From: Bacteroidota bacterium
Lineage (GTDB): Bacteria > Bacteroidota > Ignavibacteria > Ignavibacteriales > Ignavibacteriaceae
Assembly (NCBI GenBank): GCA_021778375.1
Contig: JAJYCM010000057.1
Coordinates: 1 to 11,994 of the forward strand
Length of the DNA: 11,994 bases
Direction of reading: 5' to 3'
Below, in pieces: positions 7,181 to 11,994 of the stretch. A model generated the notes under the pieces. The model worked only from the letters and a program-made list of their open reading frames with translations, was not told the origin of the DNA and did no database searches. How positions within the stretch are numbered: position 1 is the stretch's first letter; every line of letters begins with the position of its first letter. The position numbers were made by a program, and so were the translations under genes.

Positions 7181-8041
7181 ATGTTTGCAAAAATATCAGA
7201 AGAACTAAAAACAGCAAGAGAAAACGCCGGACTTTCTACTCAACAGCTCGCAGCAAAAACAAGAATTGATTTGAAATTTATCGAGCAAATTGAGAGTGGC
7301 GATTTCATTTTTTTGCCTGAGCTTTACGTCAAAGCTTTTGTCAGAGATTATTCAAAGGTTGTGGGACTTGACGAAAAGTTAATGATGAAAAAATTTGATG
7401 CAGCTAAAAAAGGACAAACTTTTGAAGATAAAATCGAATCGGAAGTCGATACAAAGAAAGCAAAAACACTCGACGAAGATTCAAAGATCAAAAATAAATT
7501 TTATTCTTCGCTTCCTTATACAAGTGAAGAAGAGTTAATGCGTCAGAAGGATGCAGCGATTCAGTATAAAAAGAAAATGATTGTTGCCTCATCGATAGCC
7601 GGTCTTCTAATACTTTTTGTAATTGTTTATTTTGCTTTTATTAAAGGAAATTCTGAAATAATAGTTTCGGAAAAACCTTATAGCGAAATTGTAAAAGAAA
7701 ACGAACAACGGGATAATCTAACTAACCCGCTGCCCCAAGCTAAGGATTCTACTTTTGTTGCATCACCTTCCGATAGTCTGTCACTCTTAATCGAATCAAA
7801 AGATACTTCGTGGATAAAAATTCTGCTTGATGGTAAAACTGAAAATGTTTTTACTTTGTTCCCAAATTCTCGAAAGAGTGTTAAAGCAAAGAAAAATTAT
7901 ATGCTTACTGTTGGAAACGCAGCTTCAATTAAGTTAACGTTAAACGGCAAACTATTAAATTTTACCGGTAAGAAAAATGAAGTGAAAGAAGTTTCTATTG
8001 ATAGCACAGGGTTAAAATTATTAACGACTCCTCAAAATTAA
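7181..8041 (+). CDS. RodZ-like protein: cytoplasmic HTH, one membrane helix, DUF4115 domain
   Basis: This 286-residue bitopic protein has the RodZ/YmfM architecture. A cytoplasmic helix-turn-helix of the HTH_25 type (about 5-72: ELKTARENAGLSTQQLAAKTRI, then FIEQIESGDFIFLPELYVKAFVRDYSKVVGLD) is followed by a charged linker. One membrane helix then spans about 133-155 (IVASSIAGLLILFVIVYFAF). The outer segment ends in a DUF4115-like beta domain (about 198-280: LLIESKDTSWIKILLDG, FTLFPNSRKSVKAKKNYMLTVGNA, KLTLNGKLL). RodZ tethers MreB to the elongasome and helps set rod shape, and its HTH binds MreB rather than DNA. The relation to true RodZ is by architecture, so the symbol is withheld. It starts 50 nt after rsmB; a TATAAT-like hexamer lies at 7153-7158 but has no well-spaced -35. 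LigA follows by 12 nt, consistent with one transcript. Confidence 0.85.
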   Translation: MFAKISEELKTARENAGLSTQQLAAKTRIDLKFIEQIESGDFIFLPELYVKAFVRDYSKVVGLDEKLMMKKFDAAKKGQTFEDKIESEVDTKKAKTLDEDSKIKNKFYSSLPYTSEEELMRQKDAAIQYKKKMIVASSIAGLLILFVIVYFAFIKGNSEIIVSEKPYSEIVKENEQRDNLTNPLPQAKDSTFVASPSDSLSLLIESKDTSWIKILLDGKTENVFTLFPNSRKSVKAKKNYMLTVGNAASIKLTLNGKLLNFTGKKNEVKEVSIDSTGLKLLTTPQN

Positions 8042-8053
8042 ATTCAAAATTAA

Positions 8054-10081
8054 ATGCCCATAGATATTCATAAAAGAATAGAAACTATTAAAGAGCAAAT
8101 CCGGGAACATGATTATAAATATTATGTACTCGCTGATCCTTCTATAAGCGATCAAGAGTATGATTTCTTACTTAAAGAACTTGAAAAACTTGAATTAGAA
8201 AATCCGGATTTGATTACTCCGGATTCTCCCACGCAACGTGTCGGAAAAGATTTAACCAAAGATTTCAAACCGGTATCGCATAAAGTTCCGATGCTAAGTT
8301 TGGCTAATACGTATAGCGAAGAAGAATTAATAGATTTCGACCGCCGCGTCCGTGACGGCTTGCCTGATGGTGAAAAGATCGAATATGTTGTTGAACCTAA
8401 AATTGATGGGGTGTCGGTTTCTTTGAATTATGTTAACTATTACCTTAAAACGGCTGCTACTCGGGGTGATGGCACCACCGGTGAAGAAATTACCGCAAAT
8501 GTAAGAACAATTAAATCTATCCCACTCAAATTAAATAAATTCAAATCTTTGAAATATAAGCTTGATGATTTTGAGGCGCGCGGGGAAATATTTATGAAGA
8601 TCGCTGATTTTCGTAAGCTGAACGAAGCTCGCGAAAATTCAGGTGAAAAGTTGTTTGCTAATCCCCGTAATTCTTCTGCAGGTACTTTAAAACTTCAAGA
8701 TCCTAAGGTTGTCGCAAGACGCCCGCTCAATATTTTTTTGTATTTCTTAATCAGCGCAAAAGAGGAATTTGAATCCCAGATTGAAAACTTGCAATTATTA
8801 AAAATGCTTGGCTTTAATGTTAATCCGGAATATAAGCTTTGTAAAAATATTAGCGAAGTTCTTGAAGCATGCAGAAAGCTCGAAGAAAAAAGAGATTCAC
8901 TTAAATATGAAATTGACGGAGCGGTTATTAAGGTAAATTTAATTCGTCATCAAAAAATTTTGGGAAGTATTGCAAAATCACCCCGTTGGGCTGTTGCATT
9001 CAAATTTAAAGCAAAACAGGCAGTTACGAAGTTAAATAAAATTACATGGCAAGTTGGACGCACCGGCGCTATTACTCCTGTAGCCGAACTAGAGCCTGTC
9101 TTACTTTCGGGCTCAACAATTAGCAGGGCAACTCTTCACAATTTTGATGAAATTATGCGGAAGGATGTACGTGAAGGAGATACAGTTGTTTTAGAAAAAG
9201 GCGGCGATGTAATTCCCAAAATTGTTGCCGTCGTTTTGAATGAAAGGAAATCGAATTCTTTAAAGGTTAAACCTCCTGAAAATTGCCCCGCATGCGGAAC
9301 CCCTTTATTTAAACCGGAAGAAGAAGTTGCATATTATTGTGAGAATGCCGACTGTCCTGCACAAATCAAAGGGCGGCTTGAACATTTTGCATCGCGCGGT
9401 GTAATGGATATAGAAGGACTTGGAGAAGCACTAATTGATCTTTTCGTTGAAAATAAAATTCTTAATACTTATGCCGATATTTATGATTTGCAAAAGCGAA
9501 GGGAAGAATTAATTGCAATTGAGCGTCTTGGCGTAAAAAGCGTTGACAATTTATTAGCTTCAATTGAAGAAAGTAAAAAACAACCATTTGCAAAAGTTCT
9601 GTATGCAATTGGGATCAGATACGTGGGTGCTGGAGCTGCTAAAAAGCTTGCTGATTATTTTTTATCGATAGATAAATTAATTTCCTCCGATGAAGAAGAA
9701 ATCTCTTCCATCCATGAAATTGGTCCGAGCATTAGCCGCAGCGTAAAGAAGTTTTTCTCTGAAGAAGAAAATCTAAAAGTTATTCAAAGACTAAAAAAAC
9801 ACGGGATAAATTTTACTTCGCTAAAGAAAGAAATAAAAGAAAACTTTTTTTTGAACAAAACTTTTGTCCTGACTGGCACTCTCGAAAAATTTTCTCGCGA
9901 TGAAGCAGCCGAAAAGATAATTTTACTCGGCGGAAAAGTTACTTCAAGTGTTAGTAGAAAAACAGATTGCTTAATTGCGGGGGAAAGCGCAGGTTCAAAA
10001 TTGGATAAAGCAATGGGTTTGGGAGTGTATGTTTTAACTGAAGTCGAATTTATTAAACTATTGGAAGAAGCCTCAAAGTAA
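8054..10081 (+). CDS. ligA: NAD-dependent DNA ligase LigA
   Basis: LigA seals nicks in duplex DNA during replication and repair, using NAD+ as the adenylate donor. The 675-residue length and domain order are standard. Domain Ia is the NAD-binding HDYKYYVLADPSISDQEYD (about 19-37). The adenylation domain has VEPKIDG with the AMP-accepting K116, then RGDGTTGEE, FEARGEIFM and NPRNSSAGTLKLQD, with EIDGAVIKV and WAVAFKFKA as later motifs. The OB fold covers about 320-400. A four-Cys zinc finger (C411, C414, C429, C434), HhH repeats (about 450-590, MDIEGLGEALI, ERLGVKSVDNLL, AIGIRYVGAGAAKKLA, IHEIGPSISRSV) and a C-terminal BRCT domain (about 598-675) complete it. No motif is missing. The TAA stop shares one base with the ATG of the next gene (TAATG), so translation of the small downstream protein is probably coupled to ligA. 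Confidence 0.98.
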   Translation: MPIDIHKRIETIKEQIREHDYKYYVLADPSISDQEYDFLLKELEKLELENPDLITPDSPTQRVGKDLTKDFKPVSHKVPMLSLANTYSEEELIDFDRRVRDGLPDGEKIEYVVEPKIDGVSVSLNYVNYYLKTAATRGDGTTGEEITANVRTIKSIPLKLNKFKSLKYKLDDFEARGEIFMKIADFRKLNEARENSGEKLFANPRNSSAGTLKLQDPKVVARRPLNIFLYFLISAKEEFESQIENLQLLKMLGFNVNPEYKLCKNISEVLEACRKLEEKRDSLKYEIDGAVIKVNLIRHQKILGSIAKSPRWAVAFKFKAKQAVTKLNKITWQVGRTGAITPVAELEPVLLSGSTISRATLHNFDEIMRKDVREGDTVVLEKGGDVIPKIVAVVLNERKSNSLKVKPPENCPACGTPLFKPEEEVAYYCENADCPAQIKGRLEHFASRGVMDIEGLGEALIDLFVENKILNTYADIYDLQKRREELIAIERLGVKSVDNLLASIEESKKQPFAKVLYAIGIRYVGAGAAKKLADYFLSIDKLISSDEEEISSIHEIGPSISRSVKKFFSEEENLKVIQRLKKHGINFTSLKKEIKENFFLNKTFVLTGTLEKFSRDEAAEKIILLGGKVTSSVSRKTDCLIAGESAGSKLDKAMGLGVYVLTEVEFIKLLEEASK

Positions 10082-10611
10082 TGCTGGAGAAAATCAGAGA
10101 TAAGGTAGCTATTTTAATTATCAATTATATGTTGAGAAAAAGACAGCTTGCAAAGCAAAATTTTAATGATTTATTCAAAAAGTCGGAATCGTTTTTTTTG
10201 ATTCTTCCCGAGGATGAGATAGATTATCACAATTCAATCAGTGTAATAAAATTTTTCGAAATACATGGTAAGAAATTCACAATATTTACAAACGACTTTA
10301 GAATCAGCCCGCTCCCCGCGAAACTTCAAAATAATTCTATTGACTTTGGGATAAAGGAGATGACATTTTTTAGAATCCCGTCGAAACAACTTACCAATAA
10401 ATTGTCCGGTATAAGCATAGACGTAGTTATTGATCTTAACAGAAAAAAAAGTTTATTCCATAGCTGTGTTGCAAATCTTGTTAATGCAAAAGTCCGAATC
10501 GGATTTGAAAAGAATTATTCCGATAAGTTCTATAATTTACAGTTTGCCAATAGCGAAGAAAATCCTGAAGTTATTTACAAGAATTTCTTAAATTGTTTAC
10601 AAATGTTTTAA
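10081..10611 (+). CDS. Uncharacterised protein resembling a lone N-terminal half of a GT9 (heptosyltransferase-type) glycosyltransferase
   Basis: This 176-residue protein has no signal peptide and begins with a basic amphipathic stretch. Its middle (ESFFLILPEDEIDYHNSISVIKFFEIHGKKFTIFTND) and especially IDVVIDLNRKKSLFHSCVANLVNAKVRIGFEKNYSDKFYNLQF look like the N-terminal Rossmann-like half of GT9 enzymes, where a conserved D-V-V-I-D-L segment precedes an alpha helix and an R-I-G-F strand. The C-terminal nucleotide-sugar-binding half is absent; the protein stops at QMF without a frameshifted remainder that I can see, so catalysis is doubtful. A DUF6913-like Bacteroidota family is an alternative identity. 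Its ATG overlaps the ligA stop by one base, and the STAS gene begins 9 nt after its own stop, so it is embedded in the operon. Function is unknown; the relation to GT9 is by eye only. Confidence 0.55.
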   Translation: MLEKIRDKVAILIINYMLRKRQLAKQNFNDLFKKSESFFLILPEDEIDYHNSISVIKFFEIHGKKFTIFTNDFRISPLPAKLQNNSIDFGIKEMTFFRIPSKQLTNKLSGISIDVVIDLNRKKSLFHSCVANLVNAKVRIGFEKNYSDKFYNLQFANSEENPEVIYKNFLNCLQMF

Positions 10612-10614
10612 GGG
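10610..10614 (+). promoter_or_regulatory. Shine-Dalgarno AAGGG for the STAS gene
   Basis: AAGGG overlaps the TAA stop of the GT9-like gene (10609-10611) and lies 6 nt before ATG 10621. It supports this start and suggests that ribosomes finishing the upstream gene can reinitiate. Confidence 0.6.
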
Positions 10615-10620
10615 AAAACC

Positions 10621-10977
10621 ATGAACTTCGAGACTAAAAGAATTGATGACATTACAATTTTTAAGCTTAATGAAAAGAGACTTGATACGAGTATCTCCGG
10701 TTTGGTCAAAGGAGAATTTACTTTGTTATTAAAAGTTCAAAATGTGACAAAACTAATTGTGGATTTAAGTGAAGTAGAATCGTGTGACAGTTCCGGATTA
10801 AGCGCGCTTCTTGTTGCAAATAGAATTGTAGAATCAATGGGCGGCAGTTTAAGAATTTCGGGTCCATCGGAAAAAGTTAGTACCTTAATTAAAATAACTC
10901 ACCTTGACCGCGTTCTAACAGTAAGGGAAAATACTGAAATCGCTTTTGAAGAACTTAAAAATCAAAAGAATTTTTAA
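10621..10977 (+). CDS. STAS-domain anti-sigma-factor antagonist (SpoIIAA/RsbV-like)
   Basis: This 118-residue single STAS-domain protein shows the family pattern: a short N-terminal strand (ETKRIDDITIFKLNEKRLDT), the core strand KLIVDLSEVESCDSSGL, and the helix ALLVANRIVESMGGSLRISGPSEKV. The DSSG motif (56-59) holds the serine expected to be phosphorylated by a partner anti-sigma kinase; S57 lines up with Ser58 of SpoIIAA by eye. In such partner-switching systems the unphosphorylated form binds the anti-sigma factor and frees a sigma factor. No anti-sigma kinase, phosphatase or sigma gene is visible nearby, so its partner lies elsewhere. It follows the GT9-like gene by 9 nt with a good Shine-Dalgarno and is the last gene before the convergent gap, so it probably ends the ligA operon. 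Confidence 0.9.
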   Translation: MNFETKRIDDITIFKLNEKRLDTSISGLVKGEFTLLLKVQNVTKLIVDLSEVESCDSSGLSALLVANRIVESMGGSLRISGPSEKVSTLIKITHLDRVLTVRENTEIAFEELKNQKNF

Positions 10978-10978
10978 C

Positions 10979-10998
10979 TTAAAACCTCAAGGTTTTAA
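10979..10998. repeat. AT-rich hairpin just after the STAS gene (weak terminator candidate)
   Basis: The perfect inverted repeat TTAAAACCT/AGGTTTTAA has a 2-nt centre and begins 1 nt after the STAS stop codon. As RNA it would form an 8-bp stem (TTAAAACC with GGTTTTAA) and a TCAA loop, with only two G-C pairs and a short T-rich tail. It may end the ligA operon, but it is weak compared with the rpmE2 terminator. Confidence 0.55.
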
Positions 10999-11001
10999 TT
11001 T

Positions 11002-11157
11002 ACTGAAGTTACGAAAAATTGTAAAGACTCCATGTCATACTCTCTAACTAAAGCGGGTTTCCACTATGCTAAAACAAACAAAAAAAATTCCCACTTTCGT
11101 GGGAATAATATTTCTAGATCTTTGTTCTGATAAAATACACTTTTTCGTTACTTCAGT
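11002..11157. repeat. 156-bp element bounded by 22-nt inverted repeats (MITE-like or palindromic intergenic element)
   Basis: The left arm at 11002-11023 (begins ACTGAAGTTACG) and the right arm at 11136-11157 (ends CGTTACTTCAGT) are inverted complements at 20 of 22 positions. Between them lie 112 bp containing a minus-strand terminator hairpin (11087-11106) and a stretch AAAGCGGGTTTCCAC (11050-11064), reminiscent of common extragenic palindromic repeats. There is no gene inside. I see no convincing direct repeat of the target site next to the arms, so transposition is not shown. It sits in the convergent gap between the STAS gene and the dihydroorotate-dehydrogenase-like gene. Confidence 0.6.
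11080..11106 (-). terminator. Rho-independent terminator for the leftward dihydroorotate-dehydrogenase-like gene
   Basis: ATTCCCAC (11087-11094) pairs with GTGGGAAT (11099-11106) in an 8-bp stem. Read on the minus strand, the loop is GAAA (a stable GNRA tetraloop) and the hairpin is followed directly by eight T (the A run 11080-11087). The match to an intrinsic terminator is strong on the minus strand and poor on the plus strand, where no T tract follows. It lies 150 nt beyond the stop codon of the leftward gene. Confidence 0.8.
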
Positions 11158-11170
11158 TTCTAATTATTAT

Positions 11171-11192
11171 AAAGACTTTAAGTAAAGTCTTT
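11171..11192. repeat. Perfect 10-bp AT-rich palindrome
   Basis: AAAGACTTTA (11171-11180) and TAAAGTCTTT (11183-11192) are perfect inverted complements with a 2-nt centre. As RNA this would give an 8-bp stem with a 6-nt loop and few G-C pairs. It lies between the 11002-11157 element and the leftward gene's stop codon. It may be a weak bidirectional terminator or part of a larger palindromic cluster. Confidence 0.55.
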
Positions 11193-11256
11193 TAACAAAA
11201 TTGAATAGACAATATCAAAAACAAAAACCTTTTGGGCTTTACATTTGTAACACTGG

Positions 11257-11994
11257 CTATTTATATGAATTTAACACTTTCATATAATTTGCTCTTTCAA
11301 ATTGTGATGGATCGGCAACGCTCTTGTAGCTCATGCTTCCTCTCATTTGATCAATCGATTCGTATTCATTAGATTCCATCCAATAAACTAATTGAGTAGT
11401 AACATCTGAAATATGGTTGATTCCATACTTCAACAAGCTTGAAAGCATTTGAGTCACCTTTGCGCCAGCCATAATCATTTTTAAGACATCCTTTTCATTG
11501 TAAATACCGCTGGTTGCCGCTAAATCTGCATTTATTCTACCATATAAAATTGCAATCCATCTAAGCGGAAGGCGCATATCCATAGGAGTGCTTAAAAGAA
11601 CATTCGGTACTACTTCTAATCTTTCTAAATCAATATCCGGCTGATAAAATCTATTAAATAATACTAAACCATCGGCGCCGGCTTTGCTAATTTGATCGGC
11701 CATATATGCAACCGAACTAAAGAAAGGTCCAAGTTTTACCGCAACTGGAATAGACACGGATGCTTTGACAGCTTTCACTATTTCTATATAATTCTTTTCA
11801 ATATCCTGACTTGAAGTTTTGACGTCTGAAGCAAGCCTGTAAATATTTAGTTCAAGAGCGTCGGCACCTGCTTCTTGAATTTTTTTTGCATATTCAACCC
11901 ATCCGCCGAGAGACTTTCCATTTAAGCTCGCTATGATTGGAATATTAACAGCGTCTTTCGCCTTGCTAATGTGTTCCAAATATTCTTCCGGTCC
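11257..11994 (-). CDS. Dihydroorotate dehydrogenase-like protein, 5' end outside the window
   Basis: The leftward frame is open to the right edge: codons before the first possible start (TTG at 11979) read GPEEY, continuing the conserved GPEEYLEHISKAK segment, so the true start lies outside. About 245 C-terminal residues are visible. They form the second half of an FMN-binding TIM barrel: IPIIASLNGKSLGGWVEYAKKIQEAGADALELN, then IPVAVKLGPFFSS with its conserved Lys, ADGLVLFNRFYQPDIDLE, and ADLAATSGIYNEKDVLKMIMAGAKVTQM at the flavin-phosphate end. The C-terminal tail has QMRGSMS and DPSQFERANYMKVLNSYK. This is the PRK07565-type family commonly labelled dihydroorotate dehydrogenase-like. The exact substrate is uncertain, and orotate formation should not be assumed. 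The stop is TAG; the gene converges with the STAS gene across 279 nt, and its likely terminator is at 11080-11106. Confidence 0.9.
   Translation of the reverse strand, partial: GPEEYLEHISKAKDAVNIPIIASLNGKSLGGWVEYAKKIQEAGADALELNIYRLASDVKTSSQDIEKNYIEIVKAVKASVSIPVAVKLGPFFSSVAYMADQISKAGADGLVLFNRFYQPDIDLERLEVVPNVLLSTPMDMRLPLRWIAILYGRINADLAATSGIYNEKDVLKMIMAGAKVTQMLSSLLKYGINHISDVTTQLVYWMESNEYESIDQMRGSMSYKSVADPSQFERANYMKVLNSYK

Noticed and set aside
11240..11247. TACATTTG, a TAnnTTTG match on the plus strand
   Set aside because: No TTTG lies 19-21 nt upstream, and it points into the 3' end of a convergent gene, so it is likely a chance match.
1..11994. Defence island, phage, CRISPR or biosynthetic cluster
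   Set aside because: All genes with clear identities are housekeeping or envelope functions. There are no regularly spaced repeats, no integrase or transposase, and no atypical block of gene composition.

Overview
The window looks like ordinary core chromosome from an AT-rich member of the Bacteroidota/Chlorobiota/Ignavibacteriota group. Ignavibacteria-like is my best guess, from recognising protein families rather than from a search. The pointers are a zinc-ligand-free type B ribosomal protein L31, an N-terminally divergent GlmU-family protein of the kind seen in Bacteroidota relatives, weak or absent Shine-Dalgarno sequences at many genes, and one promoter matching the Bacteroidota pattern TTTG-N20-TAnnTTTG. 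No phage, insertion sequence, CRISPR array, tRNA or rRNA was seen. Twelve genes run rightward and one runs leftward at the right edge.

Left block (1-2865) is envelope-related. It holds the 3' part of a lysylphosphatidylglycerol-synthase-type or flippase-like membrane protein, a small outer-membrane beta-barrel protein overlapping it by ATGA, undecaprenyl-diphosphatase uppP starting with TTG, and a cyclophilin-type peptidyl-prolyl isomerase with a lipoprotein signal. A G+C-richer imperfect palindrome (2881-2944) then fills most of the gap before holA, the clamp-loader delta subunit.

Middle block (3976-4417) is a self-contained rpmE2 (L31 type B) unit. It has its own Bacteroidota-type promoter, a 21-bp dyad over the upstream promoter box and a strong intrinsic terminator.

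Right block (4498-10977) is a tightly packed run: GlmU-family protein, rsmB, a RodZ-like HTH/membrane protein, ligA, a one-domain GT9-like protein and a STAS anti-sigma-factor antagonist. It joins cell-wall precursor supply, rRNA modification, cell shape and DNA joining, and is probably one operon or two. The small gap sizes and overlaps (2, 50, 12, -1 and 9 nt) support co-transcription.

The 279-nt convergent gap 10978-11256 is the most structured non-coding part. It contains a 22-nt inverted repeat matching at 20 of 22 positions (arms 11002-11023 and 11136-11157). This encloses a minus-strand intrinsic terminator and is flanked by two further short palindromes. It looks like a small palindromic or MITE-like element. 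The 3' part of a dihydroorotate-dehydrogenase-like gene enters from the right edge on the minus strand.

I found no convincing new multi-gene system. The observations worth following are non-coding: the 11002-11157 element, the 2881-2944 repeat and the rpmE2 promoter dyad. The GT9-like single-domain protein is a modest protein-level oddity.
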